A stretch of 64,000 nt of DNA from Micromonospora alfalfae (GCF_022230925.1 NZ_JAKKFH010000032.1:1-64000), one strand, 5' to 3'; shown: positions 8,140 to 16,642, numbered from the stretch's first letter. The notes: generated by a model not told the origin, from the sequence alone. Numbers and translations are program-made.

Positions 8140-8841
8140 ATGCACATCTCGAACGGGATCATCGACGGTCCCGTGGCAGCGATCTTCGCTGCGCTCGCTC
8201 TTGCCGCGCTCACCGCCTGCGTTCTGCGCGGCCGGCGCGACCTGGACGACCGGCTGGCCCCGATGGCCGGCCTGGTGGCGGCGTTCATCTTCGCCGTCCA
8301 GATGCTCAACTTCCCGATCTTCACGGCCGGTGTCAGTGGTCACCTGCTCGGGGGCGCGCTCGCCGCCATGCTGGTCGGCCCGTGGGTCGGCGCGCTCTGC
8401 GTGGCAGTGGTGCTGGTCGTGCAGGCGCTGATCTTCGGCGACGGCGGCGTGGCGATGCTCGGCCTCAACATCACGAACATGGCGTTGCTCGGCACTGCCG
8501 CGGCGTACGCGCTGATCGCGCTGCTGCTGCGGGTGCTGCCCCGCACGCGGGCCGGTCTGGCCGTGACCGCGTTCGTCGCCGCGACGCTCAGCGTGGTGGT
8601 GGCGTCGCAGGGCTTCGTCCTGGAGTACTGGCTGGGTGGCACCACCGACCTGGGCAACAACCTGGGTGGCCTGGCCGGCACGATGGCCGGCGTCCACCTG
8701 CTGATCGGCATCGGCGAGGGCCTGATCACCGCGACCACTGTGCTCACCGTCGCGAAGGTACGCCCCGACCTGGTGTACGCGCTGCGATCCCTGCGCGCGC
8801 CCGCCGCTCCCGCCGTTCCGGTCGCCGGAGGTGTCCGATGA
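8140..8841 (+). CDS. cbiM: Cobalt/nickel ECF transporter substrate-binding component CbiM
   Basis: Integral membrane S-component of 233 residues that captures Co2+ or Ni2+. The start is set at ATG 8140 because in this family the mature protein begins Met-His (here MHISNGIIDGP) and the amino terminus with His2 binds the metal. The GGAG at 8127-8130 serves it. Upstream GTG codons (8113, 8125) are in frame but would bury that site. Six or so hydrophobic helices follow, with conserved NFPIFTAGVSGHLLGGALAAMLVGPW, GDGGVAMLGLNITNMAL and GTMAGVHLLIGIGEGLITA. First gene of cbiMNQO; its stop overlaps cbiN (ATGA). The presence of CbiN favours cobalt. Confidence 0.93.
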   Translation: MHISNGIIDGPVAAIFAALALAALTACVLRGRRDLDDRLAPMAGLVAAFIFAVQMLNFPIFTAGVSGHLLGGALAAMLVGPWVGALCVAVVLVVQALIFGDGGVAMLGLNITNMALLGTAAAYALIALLLRVLPRTRAGLAVTAFVAATLSVVVASQGFVLEYWLGGTTDLGNNLGGLAGTMAGVHLLIGIGEGLITATTVLTVAKVRPDLVYALRSLRAPAAPAVPVAGGVR

Positions 8842-9263
8842 AGAACCGCTCCTGGGCCTTCCTGGCCGGCGGCCTGCTGGTCGCCCTGCTGCTCGCCGGC
8901 GTGGTGAGCAACTACGCCTCCTCGCACCCGGATGGGCTGGACTCGTCACTGCTCAAGGGCTGCACAGTCGACGCCGACGACAACATCGTCGGGGGTAGCT
9001 GCCCGGCCCAGCAGGCCCGTGACCACGAGTTGGCCGACAGCCCGCTCGCCGACTACGGCGTCCGGGGCGTGCGGAACAGCTTCGTCTCCACCGGCCTCTC
9101 CGGGGTGCTCGGGGTGCTGGTCACCTTCGCGATCGGGGCCGGCGGGTTCTGGCTGCTGCGGCGTCGATGTGGCGCCCCGACCGATGCTGACGCGGCGACG
9201 CCCACCGAGGGCGACTCCGTGACGTCCGGCGACGTTCGTCGCCGCGCCGACGCGGCCAGCTGA
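8838..9263 (+). CDS. cbiN: CbiN-like PDGLE-domain component of the cobalt transporter
   Basis: Small membrane protein of 141 residues. It has a first helix at about 6-27, an extracytoplasmic loop with SSHPDGLDSSLLKGC (the PDGLE-type signature), two Cys (about 40 and 54) in the loop, then a second helix at about 95-117 followed by an Asp/Thr-rich tail. CbiN is the accessory subunit that helps CbiM load cobalt. The start ATG overlaps the cbiM stop, so the two are translationally coupled. Confidence 0.88.
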   Translation: MKNRSWAFLAGGLLVALLLAGVVSNYASSHPDGLDSSLLKGCTVDADDNIVGGSCPAQQARDHELADSPLADYGVRGVRNSFVSTGLSGVLGVLVTFAIGAGGFWLLRRRCGAPTDADAATPTEGDSVTSGDVRRRADAAS

Positions 9264-9278
9264 GCAAGGGGTACGCGG

Positions 9279-10049
9279 ATGGGGGCCGGTCACGGGCACG
9301 TGCTGTACCGCGAGTCGGATTCGCCGGTGCACCGGCTCCCGCCCGAGGTCAAGATCGTGGCGATGGTGGTCTTCACCCTTGCCGTGGTGGCCACCCCACG
9401 CGAGGCGTTCTGGGCCTTCGGCGCGTACGCCGTGCTGGTGGCGGCGGTGGCGGCGCTGGCCCGGGTGGGCCCACGGTGGTTGCTCAGCCGGGCGCTGATC
9501 GAGCTGCCGTTCGTGCTGTTCGCCGTGGCACTGCCGTTCCTCGGCAGCGGCGACCGGGTCGAGGTGCTGGGTCTGCGGTTGTCCGAGGACGGGCTGCACG
9601 GCGCGTGGAACATCCTGGCCAAGGGCACCCTGGGGGTGCTCGCCTCGCTGCTGCTCGCCGCTACCACCACCACCCGGGACCTGATCGTGGGGCTGGACCG
9701 GCTGCACTGCCCGCAGGTGCTCACCCAGATCGCCACGTTCATGCTGCGCTACCTCGACGTGCTGGTCGGCGAGGCGCGGCGGATGCGGGTGGCCCGGATC
9801 TCCCGGGGCGACGACCCGCGCTTCCTGTGGCAGTTGCGCGGCTTCGCCGCCGGGGTCGGGGCGTTGTTCCTGCGCGCCTTCGAGCGTGGCGAGCGGGTCT
9901 ATCTCGCGATGCTGTCCCGGGGCTACACCGGGCGGATGCCCGCCGTGTGGCAGGGCGAGGGCGCGGCGAGCGCTGGTCAGTGGCTGGTAGCGGCGACGGT
10001 GCCGGTGTTGGCGGCCTCCATCGCCGCCACCGCCGTCGTGCTGTCATGA
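9279..10049 (+). CDS. cbiQ: ECF transporter T component CbiQ
   Basis: Transmembrane coupling subunit of 256 residues. It starts MGAGHGHVLYRESDSPVHRLPPEVKI, the usual CbiQ N-terminus, and has several hydrophobic helices. The cytoplasmic coupling helices carry the short Ala-Arg-Gly-type signatures (EARRMRVARISRGDD and ERGERVYLAMLSRGY) that dock on the ATPase. The gene lies 15 bp after cbiN and overlaps cbiO by ATGA, so all four genes form one transcription unit. Confidence 0.93.
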   Translation: MGAGHGHVLYRESDSPVHRLPPEVKIVAMVVFTLAVVATPREAFWAFGAYAVLVAAVAALARVGPRWLLSRALIELPFVLFAVALPFLGSGDRVEVLGLRLSEDGLHGAWNILAKGTLGVLASLLLAATTTTRDLIVGLDRLHCPQVLTQIATFMLRYLDVLVGEARRMRVARISRGDDPRFLWQLRGFAAGVGALFLRAFERGERVYLAMLSRGYTGRMPAVWQGEGAASAGQWLVAATVPVLAASIAATAVVLS

Positions 10050-10804
10050 TCGGTGTCGTGCAGACCGCTGTCTCGCTGGACGTTCGGGGCGTTCGCTACG
10101 CGTACCCGGACGGGCACGTCGCCCTTCAGGGGGTCGACCTGAACGTGCCGCGTGGCGACCGGGTGGCGCTGCTCGGGCCCAACGGCGCCGGCAAGACCAC
10201 CCTGGTGCTGCACCTCAACGGCATCCTCACCCCGACCGAGGGCAGCGTGAGCGTCGGTGGGCTGACTGTCACCCCGGATCGGGCCACCCTGGCCGAGGTA
10301 CGCCGCCGGGTGGGCATCGTCTTCCAGGACCCGGACGACCAGTTGTTCCTGCCCACGGTGGCGGAGGATGTGGCGTTCGGGCCGGCGAACCTGGGTCTGC
10401 GCGGGGCCGAGTTGGCCGCCCGGGTGGACGAGGCGCTCGCCGCGGTGGGGATGAGTGAGCATCGGGACCGGGCCCCGCAGCACCTGTCGTTCGGGCAGCG
10501 CCGCCGGGTGGCGGTGGCCACGGTGCTCGCCATGCACCCGGAGATCCTGGTGCTCGACGAGCCGTCGTCGAACCTGGACCCGGCGGCGCGTCGGGAACTC
10601 GCCGAGATCCTGCGCGGCCTCCCGGTGACCCTGCTGATGGTCACCCACGACCTGCCGTACGCGGCGGAGTTGTGCGAGCGTTCGGTGATCCTGGACGACG
10701 GCCGGATCGTCGCCGACGCCCCCACCCGCACCCTGCTCAACGACACCCCGCTGCTGGCGAAGCACCGCCTGGAACTCCCCTACGGCTTCACCCCGCAGCC
10801 GTAA
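10046..10804 (+). CDS. cbiO: ECF transporter ATPase CbiO
   Basis: ABC ATPase of 252 residues that powers cobalt/nickel uptake. Walker A is LLGPNGAGKTT (about residue 42), the Q-loop VGIVFQDPDDQLF, the signature LSFGQRRRVAVA, Walker B ILVLDEPSSNLDP and the switch His in MVTHDLPYA. The ATG at 10046 overlaps the cbiQ stop. Only one ATPase is encoded, so it probably works as a homodimer. Confidence 0.95.
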   Translation: MIGVVQTAVSLDVRGVRYAYPDGHVALQGVDLNVPRGDRVALLGPNGAGKTTLVLHLNGILTPTEGSVSVGGLTVTPDRATLAEVRRRVGIVFQDPDDQLFLPTVAEDVAFGPANLGLRGAELAARVDEALAAVGMSEHRDRAPQHLSFGQRRRVAVATVLAMHPEILVLDEPSSNLDPAARRELAEILRGLPVTLLMVTHDLPYAAELCERSVILDDGRIVADAPTRTLLNDTPLLAKHRLELPYGFTPQP

Positions 10805-11055
10805 ACCCACCCCCAGCGGCCCACCCCCACCCCCACCCCCACCCTCGCCCGCGCCCGCGCCCGCGCCCTCGCCCTCGCCCTCGCCCGCGCCCGCGCCCGC
10901 GCCGATCTTGCACTTTCTGTCCCCGCCTTCCGGGGCGAAAGCCGCATATGGCCAACCCAAAGTGCAAGATCGGCGCGGGGCGGGGCGGCGCGGCGCGGCG
11001 GGGCGGGGCGCGGGGCGGGGCGGGGCGCGGGGCGGCGCGGGGTGGGGTGGGGCGG
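10805..11055. repeat. Palindromic repeat (copy 1) flanked by C-rich and G-rich tracts
   Basis: Between convergent cbiO and the 11056-12147 gene there is no ORF of its own. A C-rich low-complexity tract (CCCGCG/CCCTCG units) leads into a perfect 21-bp inverted repeat (10896-10916 with 10959-10979, core GATCTTGCACTTT) around a 42-nt loop holding a second small stem (CCCCG...CGGGG). A G-rich tract (GGGGCGGGGCGGCGCGG) follows. It can fold into one long stem and may serve as a bidirectional terminator. A related copy with the same left and right ends and the same G-rich tail lies at 62041-62117, so it is a dispersed element. Confidence 0.8.
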
Positions 11056-12147
11056 TTAGGGGGTGGGGGTTCGGGCGGGTGCTGCGGTTGTGGTGCGGGA
11101 GGTGGCGTGTAGGCGCAGGATGCCGGCGGCTGTCGCGCCCGCGCCGGTGATCAGGAAGAGCGCCACCATCACCCGGGCGGCCACTGGTGACCAGGGCACC
11201 GGGGCGATGGCGTTGGCGAACACGGCGGCGTTCGACGCTCCGGCGAAGAGCGCCAGGCAGGCCCCGGCCAACGCGGTCACGAAGTCGGCGGCCGGGCGGC
11301 GGCTCAGCGCGTACCAACCGGCGGCGATCGCGCCGAGGCCGGTGAGCAGGGACCAGATCTGCCCGGAGAGCAGCCCGACCAGCACGCCGCCCACGCCCTG
11401 GGCGCCAGCGTCCAACTCCCGTCCCACCGGGTACCCGACGGCCAGCACGCCGCCGACGATCAGCAACACGCCGAGCGCGGACAACGCGCGGGCGCCGGCC
11501 GGGGCGGTGGCGGCGAACAGGCCGAGCGCGCCCACCGCGAGCAGCCCCACGATGGTCACGGCCCACCAGGTGTACGCGTCCGGCGGCGGCACCCAGTCCA
11601 GCGTGCCGCCGATGGCCACCGGGTCGGTGCCGTCGCGCAGGGGGATGGTCCAGTCGCGGACCCGGTGCTCGCGATCCGGTGCGGCGCGTACCGCGGCCGG
11701 TGGTGCCGACTCCTGCCACAGCGCGCGCTGGTCGTGCCAGCGCGCGGTGGTGCCGTCGTCGATCCGTTTCCAGGAGGGTGCGGCGGCCGGGTCCGCCTCG
11801 GCCGGGAGCGCGGTGTCCCCGGCGATGGTGCGGTTCAGGTACGTGGCGGGGGAGTGGCTGTTCTCGAAGACCCCGTCCGGGCCGACGCGTAGGTACGGCT
11901 CACCGGAGTAGCCGATGACCTCGATGGCACGGCCGGTGCGGTTGGTCAGTTCCAGTCGGGCGCCCGCCTCGATGACGCGTACCTCGAGCCCTGGCCGCGC
12001 CGGTGCGACCCCTGTGGTCCGGGTGCGGTAGTCGGTGCCGTCCGGTGCGTCCGCGCCGTGCGCGGCGGCGGGCGCCGCGCTGATCACCGTCACCAGGCCG
12101 GCTGCGGCGGCGATCAGGCCGGCGCGGCCCAGCAGGGTACGGATCAC
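11056..12147 (-). CDS. Secreted/membrane protein of a thiol-copper operon
   Basis: Protein of 363 residues with a signal peptide (cleavage after AAPAAA, about residue 25), an extracytoplasmic domain to about residue 185, and six or so C-terminal hydrophobic helices. The extracytoplasmic part contains EVRVIEAGARLELTNRTG, GYSGEPYLRVGPDGVFEN, SHSPATYLNR and W-rich segments (PSWKRIDDGTTARWHDQ). I recognise this pattern only as a conserved actinobacterial protein often near copper and thiol genes; its function is unknown. The GTG at 12147 overlaps the TGA of the upstream DsbA-like gene (GTGA), and the stop lies next to the G-rich repeat region. Last gene of the sigma factor-MauE-DsbA unit. Confidence 0.75.
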   Translation of the reverse strand: MIRTLLGRAGLIAAAAGLVTVISAAPAAAHGADAPDGTDYRTRTTGVAPARPGLEVRVIEAGARLELTNRTGRAIEVIGYSGEPYLRVGPDGVFENSHSPATYLNRTIAGDTALPAEADPAAAPSWKRIDDGTTARWHDQRALWQESAPPAAVRAAPDREHRVRDWTIPLRDGTDPVAIGGTLDWVPPPDAYTWWAVTIVGLLAVGALGLFAATAPAGARALSALGVLLIVGGVLAVGYPVGRELDAGAQGVGGVLVGLLSGQIWSLLTGLGAIAAGWYALSRRPAADFVTALAGACLALFAGASNAAVFANAIAPVPWSPVAARVMVALFLITGAGATAAGILRLHATSRTTTAAPARTPTP

Positions 12148-12860
12148 TTGCCGGCCGCCGCCACTGCTGCGGTGAGAGCGTCCGGGGTGGGGTTCTCGAC
12201 CTGTTGACCGTTGACCTTCACGGTCGGGGTGCCGGTGACGTTGCTCCGGCTGGCGTCGTCGGTGACGTGTTCGGTCCAGGTCCGGTACGTCTCGTCCTTC
12301 ACGCAGCCGCCGAAGGAGCCCCGGTCGAGGCCCACGCTGGTGCCGATGTCGATGAGCTGGTCGTCGGTGAGCCCGGCGCTGCCCTCCGGCGGCTGTTGGG
12401 CGAAGAGCGCCTTGGCGTACTCGTGGTACTTGCCGTCCGCCGCGGCGCAGCCGGAGGCGGCCGAGGAGCGGGTGGAGTACTGGGTGGTGGAGAAACGGTT
12501 GAGGTACGCGACCGGGTGGTAGACCACTGTCGCCTTGTTCTCGGCCACCAACTGTTCGAGCGTCGAGCCGCTGGTCTGTTCGAACTGCTTGCAGGCCGGG
12601 CAGAGGAAGTCCTCGTAGACGTCGACCGTGACCGGCCCGCCGCCGGTGACGATGCCGGTGCCGTCCGCGTTGGCGCCGGGTGGCGTGGTGAAGCTGTCGG
12701 AGCGCTGGTTGGACCAGACGACCCACCCGACGACGCCGGCGATGACCAGGACGACGACTGCGGCGGCGGAGACCCAGATCGTGCGGCGGCGGCGCCGCTC
12801 GCGGGCCAACTGCTCGCGGACCACCCGGGCGGCGTCCCGCTGCCCCTTGCGACTACTCAT
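12144..12860 (-). CDS. DsbA-family membrane-anchored thiol oxidoreductase
   Basis: Protein of 238 residues with a basic tail, one transmembrane helix (about 28-50) and an extracytoplasmic thioredoxin fold of the DsbA/Com1 type. The active site is YEDFLCPACKQFEQ (CPAC, around residue 88). The cis-Pro region is VTGTPTVKVNGQQV. Two further Cys (SAASGCAAADG and GGCVKDET) sit in the helical insertion. Homologues form or isomerise disulfides in secreted proteins. The ATG at 12860 (MSSRKGQRD) overlaps the MauE stop by 8 bp. MauE next door probably recycles it. Confidence 0.92.
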   Translation of the reverse strand: MSSRKGQRDAARVVREQLARERRRRRTIWVSAAAVVVLVIAGVVGWVVWSNQRSDSFTTPPGANADGTGIVTGGGPVTVDVYEDFLCPACKQFEQTSGSTLEQLVAENKATVVYHPVAYLNRFSTTQYSTRSSAASGCAAADGKYHEYAKALFAQQPPEGSAGLTDDQLIDIGTSVGLDRGSFGGCVKDETYRTWTEHVTDDASRSNVTGTPTVKVNGQQVENPTPDALTAAVAAAGK

Positions 12861-13377
12861 CCTCGTCCTCCACAACGGGTTCGCCGGAAAGCCACCCGTC
12901 CACCGATACCGGCGTACGCGGCCAGATCAGCAGAAATCCGGCCAGAACCAAGAATCCCAGGTCCCGGAGGATCTCCGGGAGGTAACTGGGTGCTTGCCCC
13001 GCCGCCAGCTGCCCGCCGCTGCCGAAGCAGCCGCAGTCGATGGCCAGCCCACGCGTCCAGGCCGAGGCGATCCCCGCGATGAAGACCACCAGCAGCGCGG
13101 CGGACACCCCGGCGACGAGCCTGGTGGCCAGCCCGAGCAGCAGCAGCACACCCAACGCCAGCTCGACGAAGGGCAGGGCCGCGCCGATCACCGTCGCCAC
13201 GTCGTACGGCATCACCTGGTACGCGTTGACCGCCCGCCCGGAGGCGGCGAGATCGCTGACCTTCGACGCGCCGGCGACCAACCAGACGGCGGCGAGGCCG
13301 AGCCGGGCCGCGATGCCGAGCCACGGGCGGACCAGTGGCCAACGGCCGCCCCGGGTGGAAGGTGCTGTCACGCTCAT
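12853..13377 (-). CDS. MauE/DoxX-like membrane redox protein
   Basis: Integral membrane protein of 174 residues with four hydrophobic helices and the MauE signature IDCGCFGSGG (CxC) between helices three and four. LGLAAVWLVAGASKVSDL in the first helix is typical of the methylamine utilisation MauE family, which passes electrons or thiols to extracytoplasmic thioredoxin-fold partners. The ATG at 13377 was chosen for length; a GTG at 13407 is possible. It sits between the ECF sigma factor and the DsbA-like gene, which it overlaps. Confidence 0.85.
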   Translation of the reverse strand: MSVTAPSTRGGRWPLVRPWLGIAARLGLAAVWLVAGASKVSDLAASGRAVNAYQVMPYDVATVIGAALPFVELALGVLLLLGLATRLVAGVSAALLVVFIAGIASAWTRGLAIDCGCFGSGGQLAAGQAPSYLPEILRDLGFLVLAGFLLIWPRTPVSVDGWLSGEPVVEDEDE

Positions 13378-13409
13378 TTGTCGTCCCGTCCGCGCCGGAA
13401 GTTCCACGT

Positions 13410-14000
13410 TCAGCCGGTCAGGGCGTCGCCGACCGCCTCGACCAGGTCGTCCCGGGCCCGGGCGACCCGGGAACGGATGGTGCCGACGGGCACGCCTTCG
13501 ACGGCGGCGGCCTCGGCGTACGACAGGCCGAGCAGTTGGGTCAGCACGAACGCGGAGCGGCGGTCGGGGCCGAGGCGGCGGACCAGGTCGGCGGCGCCGA
13601 GCTGACCGGCCGGGTCCGGGTACGGTCGGTCGGTGTACGCGTTCGCTGCCAGGCGCTCGTCGAGGCGCCGACGCCTGACGACAGTGCGCAGGTGGTCGGC
13701 GCAGGCCCGGCGGGCGATGCCGAGCAGCCAGGTGCGGACGCTGGAGCGACCCTCGAAGGCGGGGAGGGCACGGAACGCCCGAAGGTAGGTCTCCTGGGTC
13801 AGGTCGTCGGCGCTGTCCGGGTCGACCAGGGCGGCGGCGAACCGCCAGACGTCGGCCTGGGTCAGCCGGACGAACGCCGCCTGGGCGGTGGGGTCACCGT
13901 CGCGGGCGGTCAGCGCCCACCCGGTTGCCGGGTCCCGGGCGACCTCGTCGACCGGTTCTGCCGGAGTGGCGGCACCGGGGTCACGCGGGACAGGGATCAC
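13410..14000 (-). CDS. ECF-family RNA polymerase sigma factor
   Basis: Protein of 196 residues. Region 2 is DPDSADDLTQETYLRAFRAL followed by FEGRSSVRTWLLGIARRACADHLR (about 60-105). Region 4 carries the helix-turn-helix LLGLSYAEAAAVEGVPVGTIRSRVARARDDL (about 155-188). No anti-sigma gene is next to it. The following genes (MauE, DsbA-like, membrane protein) are on the same strand and probably form its operon, which suggests control of an envelope redox function. Confidence 0.93.
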   Translation of the reverse strand: MIPVPRDPGAATPAEPVDEVARDPATGWALTARDGDPTAQAAFVRLTQADVWRFAAALVDPDSADDLTQETYLRAFRALPAFEGRSSVRTWLLGIARRACADHLRTVVRRRRLDERLAANAYTDRPYPDPAGQLGAADLVRRLGPDRRSAFVLTQLLGLSYAEAAAVEGVPVGTIRSRVARARDDLVEAVGDALTG

Positions 14001-14181
14001 GACACATCAGGTTACGCGGCAGCCGGCGGCGCGTCAGGGTCGTTCGGCCCGTGGATGGTCTGCGCCACGTCGGGAACTTTTCCCCGATCCGGGCCGACTA
14101 CCACTTCATGACGTGCGACAACCGACGCGCCCACCCCCCTCGGGTCGCCGAATGGGACACCCATCGGCGACCATGGCCGGC

Positions 14182-15840
14182 ATGACTGTCGCCCCCCGCC
14201 GCTGGGCCGCCAGGCTGGCCGCAGCCGCCGGCCTCCTGGTCACCGTCGTCGCCTTGTTGATCGCGCCAGCCACCTCCGCGAGCGCCCACGCGGTGCTGGA
14301 GAGCAGCAGCCCGGCCGCCGCCTCCATCGTGCCGAGCGGGCCGTCCGAGGTGGTCCTCACGTTCAGCGAGTCGGTCCGCAAGGTGCCCGGCAAGATCCGC
14401 GTCATCGCGCCGGACGGTTCCCGGGCCGACCGGGGTGAACCGTCGTTCAACGGCGGTGTGGTGACCATTCCGGTGGACCCGGCCGGTGCCCGCGGCACCT
14501 ACCTGGTCAGCTTCCGGGTGATCTCCGCCGACAGCCATCCGGTCTCCGGGGCGTACACCTACTCGGTCGGCGCACCCTCGACCCCACCCGTCGACTCCGG
14601 CACTGACAGCCGCGCCAACCCGGTGGTGGGCACGGCGGTGAAGGTGGCCCGCTTCCTCGGCTACGCCGGCCTGGTGCTGCTGGTCGGGCCGGCGCTCGTG
14701 CTCGCCGCGCTCTGGCCGCGACGGCTCTCCCGGCGGGGGCCGACCCGGCTGGCCTGGACCGGCCTCGGTCTGGTTGCCTTCGCCACAGTCGCCGACCTGT
14801 GGTTGCAGGTGCCCTACACGGCCGGCGGTGGTCTCTTCGACGTCACCGGCGAGGGGTTCGGCAGCGTGTTCGGCAGTGCCTTCGGCGCCGCCCACCTGGT
14901 CCGACTCGGCCTGCTGGCGGCGTCCGTCTTCCTGCTCCGCCCGCTGCTGGCCCGGCCCGCCGGCCGCGCGGACGCGATCATCCTGGCCGTGCTCGGTGGC
15001 GCCGCCCTGCTGACCTGGCCGCTGGCCGGGCACCCGGCGGCCTCCCCGGCGCCGGCGGTCTCCGTGGTGGTCGACGCGGTCCACCTGGGCAGCATGGCGG
15101 TCTGGCTGGGCGGTCTGCTCATGCTCGCCGTCTTCCTGCTGCGCCAGGCCGACGAGCGGGAGTTGGGCGCGATCCTGCCGATCTGGTCGCGCTGGGCGGC
15201 GCTCGCCGTCTCGGCGCTGCTGCTGGCCGGCACCGTCCAGGCGCTGATCGAGGTGGCCACCCCGCAGGCGCTCTTCGACACCACGTACGGGCGCTTGCTG
15301 CTCGCCAAGATCGGGTTGTTCGCGCTGGTCATCGCTGTTGCCGCGTACTCCCGGAAGTTGGTGCGCAGCCGCGTCGCGGCGCAACGCCCGGCACCGGTGC
15401 GCCGGGCGGTCCTGGTGGAGTTGGCCGTCACAGTGGTGGTGCTGGCCGTGTCCGCCACGCTCGTGCAGACCACGCCCGCCCGCACCGCCGCGGCCGGCCC
15501 GTCCGCCGGCGCCGAGGCCGGCTTCTTCAGCACCAGGCTGTCCAGCCCGCTGCTGACCGTCGAGGTCGAGGTGAGCCCGGCCGAGCGGGGCAACAACTCG
15601 GTGCACCTGTACGCGTACGACAAGGCCAACCAGCCACTGCTGGTCGCGGAGTGGAAGGCGACAGTCGCGCTGCCCTCGGCCGGGATCGAGCCGATCGAGG
15701 TGCCGTTGCTCCGGTTGACCGACAGTCACGCCTACGGCGACATCAGCCTGCCGACCCCCGGCGAGTGGCAGCTGAAGATCACCGCCCGAACGACCGACAT
15801 CGACCAGGCCACGGTGACCGCCACCGTGCCCATCCGTTAG
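14182..15840 (+). CDS. CopC-CopD fusion copper protein
   Basis: Protein of 552 residues. The signal peptide ends at SASA, so the mature chain begins with His (HAVLESSSPA), the N-terminal copper ligand of CopC. The CopC domain (about 30-125) shows EVVLTFSESV, the G-x-Y-LVSFRVISADSHPVSGAY segment and its second His ligand. From about residue 155 there are eight or so membrane helices of the CopD type, followed by an extracytoplasmic C-terminal domain (about 450-552). CopCD is generally linked to copper import or handling. An ATG nine bases upstream (14173) is equally possible. It is followed 17 bp later by YcnI. Confidence 0.92.
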   Translation: MTVAPRRWAARLAAAAGLLVTVVALLIAPATSASAHAVLESSSPAAASIVPSGPSEVVLTFSESVRKVPGKIRVIAPDGSRADRGEPSFNGGVVTIPVDPAGARGTYLVSFRVISADSHPVSGAYTYSVGAPSTPPVDSGTDSRANPVVGTAVKVARFLGYAGLVLLVGPALVLAALWPRRLSRRGPTRLAWTGLGLVAFATVADLWLQVPYTAGGGLFDVTGEGFGSVFGSAFGAAHLVRLGLLAASVFLLRPLLARPAGRADAIILAVLGGAALLTWPLAGHPAASPAPAVSVVVDAVHLGSMAVWLGGLLMLAVFLLRQADERELGAILPIWSRWAALAVSALLLAGTVQALIEVATPQALFDTTYGRLLLAKIGLFALVIAVAAYSRKLVRSRVAAQRPAPVRRAVLVELAVTVVVLAVSATLVQTTPARTAAAGPSAGAEAGFFSTRLSSPLLTVEVEVSPAERGNNSVHLYAYDKANQPLLVAEWKATVALPSAGIEPIEVPLLRLTDSHAYGDISLPTPGEWQLKITARTTDIDQATVTATVPIR

Positions 15841-15857
15841 AGAGGTTCGCGAAACCC

Positions 15858-16592
15858 ATGACCCGATTCCGGCGTACCGCAACCGCCGCAGCCGCCCTGG
15901 CGTTCACCGCCGCCGCCACCGCTGTGCTCGGCTTTGCCGGACCGGCGTCCGCGCACGTCACGGTGAACCCGAAGGAGGCGACCCAGGGTGGCTACGCCCG
16001 GGTGGCGTTCCGGGTGCCCAACGAGAGCGACAGCGCGTCGACCACCAAGCTGGAGGTGGTGCTGCCGGAGAACGCCCCGGTCGGCTCGGTGTCGACGATG
16101 CCGGTGCCCGGCTGGACTGTCGCCACGGAGAAGCGCAAGGTGGACCCGCCGATCGAGGTGCATGGCAGTCAGCTCACCGAGGCGGTCTCCAAGATCACCT
16201 GGACGGCCTCCGGTGACGCGGGGGTGAAGCCGGGTCAGTTCCAGGAGTTCCCTGTCTCGCTGGGGCCGCTGCCGCAGGTCGACTCGATGGTCTTCAAGGT
16301 CCTGCAGACCTACTCGGACGGCAACATCTCGCGGTGGATCGACGAACCGGCGCCGGGTGCCGAGGAGCCGGAGCACCCGGCCCCGGTGCTCACCCTGGCC
16401 GCCGCGGCGGCGCCGTCGGGTTCGGCGTCGCCGGCCGCAGCCGTCGCCTCGCCCGACGACGATGACGACGACGACGGCAACGGGCTCGCTGTCGGCCTCG
16501 GTGTGGCCGGTCTCGTCGCCGGTTTGGCCGGCCTGGTGCTGGGCGGGCTCGCGTTCACGCGTACCCGTCGGGAGCCGGTCGCCAAGGCCTGA
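15858..16592 (+). CDS. YcnI-family copper-binding membrane protein
   Basis: Protein of 244 residues. The signal peptide is cleaved at ASA|HVTVNPKEA, leaving a mature N-terminal His as expected for the DUF1775 monohistidine copper site. The conserved domain (about 34-165) contains QGGYARVAFRVPNE, VLPENAP, PGWTV, ITWTASG and QFQEFPVSLGPLP. Next come an Ala-rich linker with an aspartate run (DDDDDDD), one C-terminal helix and a basic tail. Together with the upstream CopCD gene it forms a copper trafficking pair. Confidence 0.92.
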   Translation: MTRFRRTATAAAALAFTAAATAVLGFAGPASAHVTVNPKEATQGGYARVAFRVPNESDSASTTKLEVVLPENAPVGSVSTMPVPGWTVATEKRKVDPPIEVHGSQLTEAVSKITWTASGDAGVKPGQFQEFPVSLGPLPQVDSMVFKVLQTYSDGNISRWIDEPAPGAEEPEHPAPVLTLAAAAAPSGSASPAAAVASPDDDDDDDGNGLAVGLGVAGLVAGLAGLVLGGLAFTRTRREPVAKA

Positions 16593-16603
16593 CCCTGTTC
16601 ACC

Positions 16604-16642
16604 CGCTGGCCCGCCGGATCTTCCGGCGGGCCAGCGTGCTTT
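16604..16642 (+). terminator. Intrinsic terminator after ycnI
   Basis: A perfect 15-bp stem (from CGCTGGCCCGCCGGA, 16604-16618, with 16622-16636) around TCT is followed by GTGCTTTTC. It lies 12 bp after the YcnI stop. Confidence 0.85.

Noticed and set aside
8036..8140. Cobalamin riboswitch before cbiM
   Set aside because: The intergenic space is too short and the B12-box pattern is absent; only the palindrome is evident.
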